NCBI GenBank assembly: GCA_002110485.1
Contig: MOWL01000067.1
Coordinates: 2,728,001-2,792,000, forward strand
DNA from: Emergomyces orientalis
Lineage: Eukaryota; Ascomycota; Eurotiomycetes; Onygenales; Ajellomycetaceae
DNA length: 64,000 nt
Direction: 5' to 3'
Part shown: piece by piece, positions 47,269-58,133 of the stretch
Layout: every line of letters begins with the position of its first letter
Numbering within the stretch: position 1 is the stretch's first letter
Position numbers and translations under genes: made by a program
The notes under the pieces: model-generated
The model's input: the letters and a program-made list of their open reading frames with translations, nothing else
Told to the model about the DNA's origin: nothing
The model's database searches: none

Positions 47269-48013
47269 TTACCGGGAGTTCTGCTGTTCCTTCTCGAATC
47301 TGATCACTTCTTGCTCATCCTCTTTCTGCCTCTGCTCTCTCGCCAAGTTGATCCTTGCGGTCTCCCGGTGTCTCTGTTCCTCCTCCTCCATTATTTCGTG
47401 TTGCGCTTTGCCCACTGCATAAGATATCATTGGTCAGTATGGGTTCACTCTGTATATATTATATATACATGTTGTGCCGGGGGAAAGTATGGAATTCCCA
47501 CGTACATGGTAGAACAGGCGCTTCCATATTTCGCTCGTATTTGTTTCCTTCGCAGGAAAAGCGTCAGTCATTTAATTTGCAATCAGACGCAGGTAATCTT
47601 ATAGATCCAGTTTAAAAAAACATACCACCTGGAGCAGTCGGGGCTCTGTAAGGGTCGGGATGCTTCCACTCCTCCAGTAACTTCTCGGTCTCGCGGAATA
47701 AAATCTAACGCAGGTGTCAATTATAGTTCGTAGTACACACACATATATATATTGATTATGGCTAGGTAAGCTCATACTCTCTGTTGTCGAGGTTCCCGCA
47801 CATTCCTATTTGCATCGAAGAGCGATCGGATATAAACAGCCTGGCCACGCCATAGGTTGCGATGGACGGCCCAATCGAGGGCGAGCTTTAGGGACCGTCG
47901 GTAGAGAGACCTGTTTAGGGAAGAATGGAAGTAGTGCGATTAGTATACGTAGAACGGAGATGTAATTTGGTGTAATTTGGGCTAGCTTACAGTGCTGTTG
48001 GGTTGGGAGTCAT
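47269..48013 (-). CDS. NDUFB9: NADH:ubiquinone oxidoreductase LYR-motif subunit (NDUFB9/B22)
   Basis: Five exons: 47991-48013, 47778-47910, 47626-47704, 47506-47547 and 47269-47414, total 423 nt (140 aa). The LYR motif is in LSLYRRSLKLALDWAVHRN. It is followed by LWRGQAVYIRSLFDANRNVR and EPRQQRILFRETEKLLEEWK, with HPDPYRAPTAPGGNKYERN, the standard B22 sequence. The C-terminus is a charged helix (EIMEEEEQRHRETARINLAR). It should be an accessory subunit in the membrane arm of mitochondrial complex I, using the LYR fold to bind acyl carrier protein. The 23-nt first exon and 42-nt fourth exon are small but phase-consistent. Confidence 0.92.
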
Positions 48014-48484
48014 GGTGGTGGAGCTCCCGGAGGGCTTTAAAAACAGAGGGATAAAGCAAGGCAAGGCACGTAAGTGGCCCCAACCCAGTAGGTAATTGAT
48101 TGACTATTTGCGATTGAATAGCAAGACAGCGTCGGTATGGATACCTGTTTAGCTGCGCCAAATTGGGAGCCAGGTAAATCGGCGGATAACGGTGCGATGT
48201 GTCTGTAGATAAAGTGCTTGTAGCTGTAATTGTGGTTGTGATGCTGGGGGTCGGCAGAAGCGGGAGAGAGATGTTCCTGTTCCGCATCCATCCTTGAGAC
48301 CCGGCTCGAAGACACAGAAAGTTTGCTCCATCATAACACTCCTCAGGAATGTAACATACCTCCGTACACGGCCACGCACTCTTTGCTAATATTGTTCATT
48401 ATTGCCTCTCTGCTGTTTTCTCTCAGTTTTCTTCATTCCAATCGCCTTTATTGTGACTGGCAAAACTCTTCCAGCGCAATCAGC
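48014..48484. other. Divergent promoter region (NDUFB9 and KGD2)
   Basis: 471 bp between divergent starts of two mitochondrial energy genes, so a shared promoter is plausible. The minus-strand ORFs in it (47982-48379) are in the NDUFB9 leader and have no motifs. Confidence 0.6.
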
Positions 48485-50549
48485 ATGGCTCCACGGCTAC
48501 AACTCCCGCGACAAATGTCGAAAAATTTGCGACTCGTCCCTCGACATGCTTGTACCAGCTCAATCTCTTGCAGGGCTGCGTCTTCTCTCAGTCGGGCGTC
48601 GCAATGCAATGGCAGCCTGAGAACTCCACAATCCACCCTCCTAAGCTCGCCAGTTCCATTGAGGTAGATACTATACTAGTCTGCTTTGTACTCCATTTTT
48701 ACGTCGCAGGTTCGCTGTTCTAATCGATCATTATTATGCAGACAAACTATCGCCCTGTCGAAAACTCCGTTGTTTATGGGCGCTCAGCGACGAACTTACG
48801 GTTAATAAACCTGTCCCTTCCCATGTCTTTTATTTGCGTCCCTACGATCTAACCATTTTGGCAGCGGATTCGATTGTCAAAGTACCGCAGATGGCAGAGT
48901 CGATATCGGAAGGGACATTGAAACAATTTGCAAAAAGTGAGATATATTATCTTCCTCGGGCCTTATTCACGGCCCTGGATTATATTTCCCGCCAATTGAT
49001 GTAACCTTGCTAAATCGTACTGCAGAGGTTGGCGATTATGTTGAACGAGACGAGGAACTTGCAACCATCGAAACAGACAAGGTGATTGGCCGCCCACTCC
49101 AACACACTATATCTTAAATACTATTATTTGCTCACTCGTATCGTGTTTGTTCCAGATCGACATCACCGTCAATGCTCCGGAAGCCGGCACCATCAAGGAA
49201 CTCCTCGCAAATGAGGAAGACACCGTCCTTGTTGGTCAAGATCTCGTCAAGCTGGAGACCGGCGGGGCCGCTCCTGAGAAACCGAAAGAGGAAAAGGAGC
49301 CTGTAAAAGCCGAAGAAAAATCTGAAGATAAAACCGAAGCTGCTCCTCCCCCACCCCCATCACCACCGAAACAAGAAGAAAAGGCTGCTTCTCCCCCACC
49401 AAAGCCACAGCCAGCTGCTCAGAAGCCCGCCCAGGCGCCACAACCAACCCCTGGAAACAGGGAAGAACGCAGAGTACTGCATCTCCTGCCCTCACCACCA
49501 CTGAAAGGATCTTTCTCAACTAACGAAACCCACTAGGTAAAAATGAACCGAATGCGGCTACGAATTGCGGAGCGCCTGAAGCAGTCTCAAAATACCGCTG
49601 CATCGCTAACTACCTTCAATGAGGTTGACATGTCATCTCTCATGGAATTCCGTAAACTCTACAAGGAGGATGTCTTGAAGAAAACCGGTGTAAAGTTGGG
49701 CTTTATGAGCGCATTCTCTCGTGCCTGTGTCTTGGCTATGAAAGATATCCCGACTGTCAATGCGTCTATTGAAGGCCCCAATGGTGGTGATACGATCGTC
49801 TATAGAGACTATGTCGATATCAGCATTGCAGTAGCGACAGAGAAGGGACTGGTCACTCCAGTTGTGCGAAACACTGAGTCCCTGGAACTTGTTGGTATTG
49901 AGAAGGCGATCACGGAATTGGCTAAAAAGGTATGTTGTGCGGTGTGGTTCCATACTACCCATCATAGATCAACGGGCATTCTAACCGGCATTCTTTGAAA
50001 GGCGCGTGATAATAAATTGACTATCGAGGACATGGCCGGCGGCACGTTCACCATTAGCAATGTAAGCCTACCCTTAAACTACTATTGAGCGGTAATGTTT
50101 CACTAATATTCTTCCTAGGGAGGCGTTTTCGGATCTATGATGGGTACACCCATCATCAACCTTCCGCAGTCAGGTACGGTGTCCCCTTTCATCCAGTCAG
50201 TGTATACATATTGTGGTCACATCATACTTACAGGACTCATATAGCTGTACTTGGCCTTCATGCTATCAAAGATAAGCCGGTCGTCGTCAACGGAAAGATT
50301 GAGATCAGACCTGTAAGTTTTGCCGGCGATGTCAAAATGTCTTGCTTTCCTTTATATATAACTAATACACCTTTTAGATGATGTATCTTGCGTTGACCTA
50401 CGATCACCGTCTCCTAGATGGTCGGGAAGCCACCACGTTCTTGGTTAAGGTCCGTTCCGCTCTCTTCCGCATTGGGCCGCTTTGTTTACTGACCTCTTCC
50501 ATAGATTAAAGAATACATCGAAGATCCAAGACGGATGCTGCTGGCTTAG
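48485..50549 (+). CDS. KGD2: Dihydrolipoyllysine-residue succinyltransferase (E2 of 2-oxoglutarate dehydrogenase)
   Basis: Eleven exons: 48485-48663, 48742-48800, 48865-48936, 49026-49081, 49156-49473, 49537-49929, 50002-50061, 50119-50173, 50245-50312, 50378-50449 and 50505-50549, total 1,377 nt (458 aa). An Arg/Ser-rich presequence ends near QRRTYADSIVKVPQ. The lipoyl domain has the modified Lys in ATIETDKIDITVNAPEAG. A Pro/Ala/Lys/Glu linker (AAPPPPPSPPKQEEKAASPP) leads to the catalytic domain: MNRMRLRIAERLKQSQNTAA, MEFRKLYKEDVLKKTGVKLG, PIINLPQSAVLGLHAIKDKP, and the active-site His in LTYDHRLLDGREA. No E3-binding domain is present, as usual for the eukaryotic enzyme. It is the TCA-cycle core of the mitochondrial complex. 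Twice an in-frame read-through hides an intron (after REERR and after ELAKK). Confidence 0.95.
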
Positions 50550-51759
50550 TTTGCTTCACACTACAGATAAATCTCCTCCGACCCCCGCCGCGGCAGCTCT
50601 CCCTAGCCGGCATATACATATTAAGGTCATTGTCTTTTTGCGCTACGTCAAGGGGATGGCCGTGGATTGATTGATTGTCGTTCGTCAACTTTTTTGTCTG
50701 GTTTTTTTTACATATTGGAGGGTATATCAGGTTGTCTCGTGCCCTTTTTACAGAAGCGATAATTTGTATATAAATAAAGCTGTTCACTACAGATAACCTG
50801 TGGGCACTTTGGCTGGTGAAAGTTATCATATATATTCTCCTTTGCTCTCTGCATAGTTCTGTTCGTATTTGGAATGTTGGGTTGAAACTTGTTTTTCCGG
50901 CCATTTTATTTCTGCATGAGTCCTGTTGTGTGTTTGCCAACATATATAAACTGCAGAACACCGTGCCGGAATATGCTGAATATCTCTATATGTGCGTATA
51001 TATTTATCTGGTAAAGTATTTATTCCTAAGCTACCATTTTTACATTGTTATTTGTGTTTCATGAACAATGAATGGTTCTGGGGTGTGTGCCCAAAAATAT
51101 GCTTGGTTTTCTCTGATCCTTCTCTCCCTGGCTCCATTTCAATAGAAATAAATATTTCTATTTATAACGATTTAAAATAGTATTAATAATAACTGAAGAG
51201 TATTTTTTTTACAATATTCTAGATTTGAAGAATGTATTTTGATCAACAGAGTGAATTTTGAATGAAGGAGGAGTCAAGAAAGAAGAGAGATTACAGGAGA
51301 GGTTCTGGCATCAAGCCATTTACTGCACTTACCTCCTTGCCACTACGGTACAAAACAGAACATGCCCCAAAGAAACCGCGCCGCCCTTTTACCAAATTCA
51401 CGGCCAGCTACGTATGTTGCCTGCAGGCCTTTCGTTGGGAAAAAAGGAGGTAAGAATCCCAATGAGTAAGTCAACTTTTAGGGCACAGGTCAAAGGTTAA
51501 TGGGTGGGTCAGCCGCCCAAGGGTGGGGGAGGGGAGGAGGTTTGGTGGGAGCCGAGGAACACAACAGTGGGGCGCCCACCGCTAGAGAATTTACGTTAAG
51601 AGCCAGTGCCAAAAAGAGAATGTAAATTTGTTATGTAAAAGAGTTGCTGTCGAATTGCAGCCCATGCAGAAAACAAGATTGACGAACGACATATCCAAGA
51701 TCAAGCAACATATCAGCTCCATAGAGACCAAACAGGAAGGGCAAACCTTCGCGGAAAGA
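50550..51759. other. Convergent intergenic region
   Basis: About 1.2 kb between the KGD2 stop and the stop of the lactonase-like gene. AT-rich, with no ORF carrying motifs; the plus-strand ORFs at 51258-51500 and 51628-52116 are unsupported (the second is antisense to a real exon). Confidence 0.55.
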
Positions 51760-52830
51760 TCACTCGTAGAACTTTTTCTTGTTGAACAATCGATCCGCCA
51801 CCTCCTTATCATGTCCAAATACAAGTTCGGCGTTGAAGGTCCTCTGCATCCTTTGGATCATCTGATAACTTCTAAACCAGGCATTATGATCCCGGGCCAG
51901 CCACCCATGTGGATGGGCCAGTTCATAGTTCTCAGCGATATGGAATTGATCGGACGTGAAAATGAAAGTTCCGTCGTTCTCCAGGTTCACCTGCATTGCG
52001 CAAAGGCCGGGTGTGTGACCAGGAGAATGGTGGATCGAAATTCCTTGGAAAATATCGAGGTGGGACTCGTTGAACGTTTTCCAGTTAAGCTTTTCCAGCG
52101 ACATATAATCTGCTAGGTAAACTCCGAGATCCATGCCCGTAGCTACTGCCCAGCAAGCGTGCTTAAATTCTTCCTCGTGCACATAAATTGGTATGTTTGT
52201 CCCGACAAAATGTTCCAAACCCCCAGCATGGTCGAGATGGAGATGACCAATAACAATGGCTTTAATGTCCTTGATATCATTTCCAGTAGCGTTGATCGCT
52301 GCCGGTAGCCTATGTTTTTCTTCGTAGACTATCCGGGGAAATATATCGGTAAGTGGTGCTCCCCATTTCTATCAATCAAGAGCTTTCTGTTAACAGGAAT
52401 GTGGCGGGGCTAAGAGGCGAACTGGTATGGTTTTAACAAAAGTAATGTAGCTGGAAGAACTTACTACATCAATGTTTTCAGCGCAGCCCGTTTCATATAG
52501 TATCAAGCCGATCTGCGGGTGCTCGATCAATACAGACAAGATTACAAGTTCTCGGCGTTTCTTTTCTGGCTCCTTGTTCGAGAGAGTTGACGTATTCCCA
52601 GCGCGAAGAAGCCTGCCGTTTAAAGCATCAACAGCTGTTCACAGATATTGCGATGAGTTCGCTGATTCCGGTGAATCGAGATACACAAATATACAAACAT
52701 ACCAGCCTTCATCACATTCGAGCGTTCCGAGATTTAGTAGGTGCATCTTTGTCCCTGGCGGGCAATTGAACGCGGGCAAACTTGCATTTGCCGCCTGGCT
52801 GGCGACTCCTGATGTTAACGGCATGGCCAT
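51760..52830 (-). CDS. Metallo-beta-lactamase-fold hydrolase, N-acyl homoserine lactonase-like
   Basis: Exons 52703-52830, 52465-52612 and 51760-52368, total 885 nt (294 aa). The zinc motif is complete: GHLHLDHAGG (H-x-H-x-D-H), IHHSPGHTPGLCAMQV (third His), FTSDQFHIAEN (bridging Asp), and the late VFGHDKE His. The upstream part (RRELVILSVLIEHPQIGLIL, YETGCAENIDV) resembles the AHL-lactonase group, where a short substrate region precedes the HxHxDH loop. The likely activity is lactone hydrolysis; the substrate is unknown. The start is taken at the ATG at 52830 (MAMPLTSGVASQ); an upstream in-frame extension without ATG is also open. This is the last gene before the transposon region. The family is widespread in bacteria and patchy in fungi, so transfer is possible but not shown. 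Confidence 0.87.
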
Positions 52831-53270
52831 ATTTCTGTCTGGTCGTGGATAGACAATGGATGACGATGAAGGAGGGTTTGATGGTTGAGCCAGGTAGACA
52901 TCATGATGGTTACCCCCATCCTCGACTTTCCCCTCCTTGAACGACAGAAACAAATTGACTCGGCTCCACTGTCCTTGTCTTTAGCTCATGTTAGTTAGCC
53001 CGGCACAGGTAGTTCATCAAAGTGATTACGGAGAACTTTACCAAAAGTTTTGATTAGCGCCATCAATAAATTACCGCTATATCAGCTAGCGAGCGCCACC
53101 ACTGTATGAAAATGTAATATAACTGCCCCGCATCTTATTTATATGAGATCTCTATCTACATGCAATATGCCAATATCTCTCACTTTCTTTCTTATTTTCT
53201 CATAGATAACTTTTAATTCTGACATTGTCATGTGAGTTCTTGTTGTTGCTCTCAAATCTTCTCATGTTGA
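52831..53270. other. Gene-rich to AT-rich transition
   Basis: About 440 bp that should hold the promoter of the lactonase-like gene. AT content rises from about 53,040. No ORF or repeat with a recognisable family here. Confidence 0.5.
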
Positions 53271-53308
53271 TTATTATTATTATTCTTCTTCTTCTTCTTC
53301 AATTTATA
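53271..53308 (-). repeat. LINE-type 3' tail fragment
   Basis: On the plus strand TTATTATTATTATTATTCTTC, with further CTT units and then AATTTATAG. This closely matches the 3' end of LINE-B at 58,134-58,163 (TTA repeats, TTCTTC, AATTATAG). It is read here as the tail of a minus-strand, probably severely 5'-truncated LINE insertion; no coding part is recognisable next to it. Confidence 0.55.
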
Positions 53309-53563
53309 GGTATCGGGGGTCTGGGTTAGGCGGGTTATAACCCGACCCCCCCAAATAACCTGGATATATGGGGGGGTTCAGCCACTCGGGTTATCTTGGC
53401 GGTTATGGCTTGGCAATACTGTGCCGTACGACAAATACAGCTAGATAGCCAATAATCATCACTCACTTAAGGCTTGACAGTAATGATAAAACTGTCTATA
53501 TTTCAACTCAGAGATATTTTATAGTCATCTATCTCACATTCATTTTCAAGATAGCACATTTAT

Positions 53564-53859
53564 TGTAACAGGCCTACGCCGATAAATCGGCATACGATAT
53601 ATAGGTCTTATAATACAAAAGTAGAAAACATTAAAAAAGAGAAAAGAAAAGAAGAGAATAAAAAAGAGCAGCAGCGAAGATATTTAATGTGTGTGAACAC
53701 AGAGTGGAGCGGAGTGGAAGAACCATTGTCCATGAAGTCCAGCCAGCGGGTTGGACTTCTCCTGAGGCGAGCGATTGGTGAAGAATCAGCAAAAAATCAT
53801 GAAGCATCCGCTAGCTATGTGGAGCGGAATGGTCAATTAACTGGGTGTAGCTCATCACA
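53564..53859 (-). mobile_element. 3' LTR of a truncated Ty3/gypsy chromovirus
   Basis: A 296-bp terminal repeat, plus-strand TGTAACAGGCCTACGCCG... ending ...GCTCATCACA. It shares both ends and internal blocks (for example GAGCGGAATGGTC and GTAGAAAAC) with the solo LTR at 54540-54865. On the minus strand it begins TGTGATGAGC directly after a polypurine tract and the integrase stop, so it is the 3' LTR. No target duplication is expected because the 5' half of the element is missing. Confidence 0.85.
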
Positions 53860-53878
53860 TTAGCCCCCCCCTTCTCTT
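53860..53878 (-). other. Polypurine tract of the chromovirus
   Basis: On the minus strand AAGAGAAGGGGGGGG, then CTAA and the LTR terminus TGTGATG. It is the plus-strand DNA primer site of the retrotransposon. It also encodes the last residues of the integrase (REGGG-stop). Confidence 0.8.
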
Positions 53879-54210
53879 CCGATCGAGGGTTCAGAGGTAG
53901 AGTCGTGGGTGTGCATCTTCCATTGATTGAGAGTTGCTGTTTCGGCGAGTGCTGAGCCTGGTGTCCATGATGGCTGATCATAGCCCACCCATTTTACAAG
54001 GTATTGTCGGCCGCGGCCGCGGGGCTGTTCACTGATAACATCTTCAATTTCTCATTCAAGCTTGTTATCTTCTCCCACAATGCCTGGCGGTTGCCAGTCA
54101 GAGGTCATTTGAGAGGGGAACAGATCAGTCACTGTATAGTGAAGAAAACTCATGTGAAAGATATCATGAATGCTAGAAAATATATTCAGTCAATAATTAT
54201 AACTATCTAG
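53861..54210 (-). pseudogene. Remnant of Ty3/gypsy pol: integrase C-terminus with chromodomain
   Basis: The minus-strand reading begins around SSIHDIFHMSFLHYTVTDLF and runs through QPPGIVGEDNKLE, a TGA stop, EIEDVISEQP, then the chromodomain RQYLVKWVGYDQPSWTPGSA with LAETATLNQW, and stops just before the LTR. Chromoviruses carry this domain at the integrase C-terminus and use it to direct insertion into heterochromatin. Upstream of about 54,210 further stops appear and homology is lost. The internal TGA replaces what was probably Trp or Arg, a C-to-T type change on one strand, as in repeat silencing. All the upstream pol and gag is gone. Confidence 0.82.
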
Positions 54211-54534
54211 CACTTCTAAAATCTTGTATTTCACATACTGATAATCTAATGTATAAGAGAAGCATGTGATTCACAATCTGAATTCAAAACCGATTTCCCC
54301 GAACCAGCTCAATTTTTCGAAAATAAGAATCAAAAGACAGTCATTTGAAAGCTCTTGATTGAGAAAGCAATCTATTCAAATTTTATTAAAATTGAGCATG
54401 ATTTGACAAAGTTATTGAGAAAAACATGATTGCAAGCCTCAGCAAGAAAGAAAATCACATTTTGTCACATAATTTCTTCAGTTCTGACTCAATCTACATG
54501 GTAATTAGATAGAAGCTAGATCAAACTAGATACA
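54211..54534. other. AT-rich unassigned sequence between the chromovirus remnant and solo LTR
   Basis: About 325 bp of AT-rich DNA without an ORF. It may be further decayed retroelement sequence; nothing specific can be read. Confidence 0.5.
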
Positions 54535-54870
54535 ATAATTGTAACAGGCCTACGCCGAAGAGCTCGGCACTAATATAGGTCTTATATAACAAAAAGTAGA
54601 AAACGTTAAGGAAAAGAAAAGAAAAGGAAAAGCATTTGAGTGTGAACACGCGAGATTCTTTTATGAGCCTGGCAGGGCGGATAATCATATTTCCGAAAAG
54701 TCTGACCCAGGGGTCAGACTTTTTCCGAGCATTTTGGTGTGTGATTTTCGGCGGATATCGGCGCGGCGGCCGCATATTGGCGTGGCCGCTAGGTCGGCGA
54801 AAACCATGGAGCTTCCATTGACATGCGAGCGGAATGGTCTACTAACATGGGCGTAGCCCATCACAATAAT
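54535..54870 (-). mobile_element. Solo LTR with 5-bp target-site duplication
   Basis: The 326-bp LTR (54540-54865) runs TGTAACAGGCCTACGCCG... to ...GCCCATCACA on the plus strand and is flanked on both sides by ATAAT (54535-54539 and 54866-54870). That proves its boundaries and that it arose by LTR-LTR recombination of a full element. It is in the same orientation as the 3' LTR at 53564-53859. Differences between the two include many G/A and C/T transitions. Confidence 0.92.
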
Positions 54871-55579
54871 CTACTTAATTTTGAATTCGTTTCAATCATT
54901 TCTTTCTGAACAATTCATTGTTAAAATCTGTGTGAAAACTCTGATTGATTTTCATGTTCCTTTGCACCAGTGCCAAGTCTTTTCCCCGTACTGCCCTACC
55001 TCGCCCGGCAGAAAAGTGACAAAAAAAATACCTCAGCACAGATCACACATGATCTACTCTTCAATCAGAAATTCTCTGAAACCTACCCTCTTTACAAAAC
55101 CAAACAAGAAAAAGTGGAAATATCAGTGTTTAAAAAATAGCTTGATCCCTGCAAGTAATATATATATATTATTATTATATTATACACCACTTAATCTCAG
55201 GGATATGTGGGAAACTATCTATTTTATCTAACAAGGAAAACCATGCAATAAGAGAACTTACTGCTGGATTAAAAAATCTCATGCACTAATAAATGTATAC
55301 AACAGTTTCTGTGAGGCTTCAGACTACTGGGGACCAGTAATCGCTGTCCTCAAGAAGAGAAGAGAATGGGATGAGAAAAGAAAAAGTAAAAATAAAGAAA
55401 AATTACACTGAGCATTTTTGAAAATGCGCCCGCGTGTGAGTGAGTGAGTGAAAGACGCCAACTGCGCTCTGAAGCATAGAGAGTCGCGTCTTTAGCATGA
55501 AATGAGCGTGGGGATGTGCTATGAGCACTGATTTTGTGTGGTAAGCGCGCTTTCAGCGGTTTCAGCATGGTGTTTATTG
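54871..55579. other. AT-rich sequence, probably 3' region of LINE-A
   Basis: No gene recognised. A run of ATT/TAT repeats at about 55,166-55,182 could be the 3' tail of the minus-strand LINE-A, but this is uncertain. A short GC-richer block lies at about 54,970-55,010. Confidence 0.4.
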
Positions 55580-58133
55580 AGGTCTGCGTATGCTTGATTG
55601 AGATGTGATAGATTGCTGCTCCTCTGTCTGATAGACACTCAGTGTCTTTGCCAGTGAGAACTGTGGTAGAATTCCCTGCTTGATTCACCATTTTATTAGA
55701 CAGTGTAGCCCTTCTTTGGTGTTCAATAGCCATTTCTTGTCGATTCTGCCCTCATGCAGCAGACTCCTGTGACTGTGCTGGAATCTATCACAGTGAACTA
55801 TCACATGCATCACTGTTTCATTTGAATAGCCATATTCACATGCTGGTGATGGGAAATCCGGTACTCATCTTTTATGTAGAAAGGCTGCCAGCCCTGTTTT
55901 CCCTGTTCTTAGTTGAATTATCAGTGAGCTTCTGGCCTTGCTTAGGCCCTTGTGCTATTTCAGAATGCTTTTGTCTGAAAGTTGATCAAAGAGTTCACAT
56001 TAGAGAGATACTCTAGCTCTTCATTGTTTTTTTCATCTACTCAGAATTTCTTTTCACACTCATTCATCATGTGAGAAGTGCTGTGTTGCTGCTGAATTTG
56101 TGCTTTGAGCAGTCTCTTGCTTACTCTTTTTCACTCAAAGCTTCTCTCAATTTTCAGACAGACTGTCTGAATGAATCATCTTCTCAATGAGTCTTCTGTG
56201 CACTATGTCTCTTTGTCTGAGTTTGACTCTCACTGCTGTGCATGCCTCTTCAATTTGTGTTGCCATTCCAGAGGCCTTCAGTCGTTTTGTGGCGCGCGCC
56301 ACAACTCCATCAAGATAGATGTTCAGGGGTGGTGTGTATGTCTCTGCTTCCAGTGTGGATATTGGTGTTGCTCTGTATGCTCCAGCTACTATTCTCAGGC
56401 ATTCATTCTGTGTTCTGATTAGGCCCTCTGTGCGCTGTTTATTGCGCATGCGTCCTTCGCGCTTGATGCGCGGTTGATGCCATGCCAGTGCGCTGTAAGC
56501 TATAGCTGGCCGTATGACCATGTTGTATATTGTTCTAGCTTGATGTAGGGGGACTCCCCAGGTGGCCTGTGTTGTCTGTGATAGTGCCTTTATCTGTGAC
56601 TTCATTTTTCCTGCTATAGCATCCATGTGACCTTTCCATTGAAGCTTGGAATCCAGCCATACTCCTAGAACTCTCATCACCTTCTGTGGCTTGATAACTT
56701 GCTGAGGCAGTCTCAGAGAGTGATTCAAGTTGAATTGAGTTCGGGCTCTAGTGAAGTGCATCAACTCATACTTCTGCGGAGCAAAAATAGCTCCATGTCT
56801 TCCTGCCCATTCTTCACATTCTGCGTGCACCCGTGTGAGCTGCGCGCAATTTGCTTCAGTTGATGGCCCGTATGCTATTATATTGACATCATCCACAAAT
56901 CCTATGCAGCTCACTGGTCTATTCAAGGGTGAGCATATCCGGAGCAGTTCCTCATTGTAAAATAGAAAGAGAATGGGGGAGAGAGGTGATCCTTGTGGTA
57001 TTCCAGCTGAAATATTGAAGGCCTCAGTTTCCTGTTCTTCAAATGTGAGCATGGATCATCTATCTGACATAAATGAGTGTATTCACCCTGTCAGCTGTCT
57101 TGGTAGGCCCTTCATGCGAAGAATGTGTGTGAGTCAGTCTTTGAGCACTCTATCATAAGCTTCTGAGATGTTCAATGATAGAACTGTGATCACTGTGTCT
57201 GACTCCTCCCATGCTGTTCTAATTTGTGCTAGCAGTAGTGATACTGCTGTTTCGGTTGATCTGGCCCGCCTAGCACCCATTTGTTGAGATGGCAGTAGAT
57301 TGAGTGTTTCCACTAGCTGTCTGAGTTCCTGCGCGGTGGCTGATTCTATTATTTTTCCCATTGTATTCAGTAGAGCAATGGGCCTTCATGCCTCTGTCTT
57401 TTGATAATTCTCTTTTCCTGGTTTTTTCAGTACCACTGTTCGAGCGATCTTGAATATCTCCAGGTAGTGTTCCCATTCCCAGCATGCCAGTGTGAGCTCT
57501 GTCATAGCCTTTGAAGCTTGGTCCCAGCATTTTCAGAAATTCATTGGAGACTTCATTGATACCTGGTGCTTTGTTGCTTGATAGATGTGCTATGAGTGCG
57601 GCCATTTTCTCCTCTGTGATGCTTATTGTCTCTGTTGTTTTCAGTGGGTGTTCTGCCTCCTCCATGTCCCTGTTGTCACTGACTAGTGGCAGGGGGAAGA
57701 ACCTTTGTCTCAGAATCTTGGCTTTATCATCAAAGAAATTGACTGGTGGTAGATTTTCTCTGCCTTCTACTATCAATGCTGGAATTCTTGGAGATTGTGC
57801 ATGCTCATTGCTGCTTTGATGCCTCCATTTGGCCATCTTTCATAGTAGCTTGGGCTTGAACTCTGTGCTGTGCATTAGTTCTCTGAAACTGTTTATTTTA
57901 GTCAGTTTAATCTCTCTGTTTCTCAGGGCTCGAGCTTTAATTATATCTGCTGCAGAGATGTTTCTGTCTTTCTTGACTTTTTTATATTGATTGACTGTCT
58001 CTGCTACTCGAGGGGACCACCATGACCGACTGTGTTGACTGTAGTTTGAGACTTTGGCATGTTTTGCTGCTAGATCTTCCACAAATTTGACAAGATATCT
58101 TGTATAGCTGTTTATCTGATCTTTTGAAGTCAG
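55580..58133 (-). pseudogene. Decayed non-LTR retrotransposon ORF2 (LINE-A)
   Basis: A minus-strand LINE reverse transcriptase broken by stops and a frameshift. From 5' to 3': an endonuclease-to-RT linker (VKFVEDLAAKHAKVSNYSQH), MAALIAHLSSNKAPGINEVS, RT blocks (GKIIESATAQELRQLVETLN; AGIPQGSPLSPILFLFYNEE), the catalytic FVDD at 56,888-56,899, then MRVLGVWLDSKLQWKGHMDA and the thumb region. A C-terminal zinc-binding remnant is visible near 55,760-55,860 (CEYGYSNETVMHVIVHC). In-frame TGA codons sit at 57,840, 57,386, 57,134, 57,083 and 57,056, with a frameshift near 57,520. There is little room for an RNase H domain between the RT and the C-terminal motif, unlike LINE-B. The 5' part ends abruptly where the LINE-B tail begins. 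Confidence 0.85.

Noticed and set aside
57134..58082. Several separate small genes in LINE-A
   Set aside because: The ORFs are consecutive pieces of one LINE frame divided by TGA codons and one frameshift.
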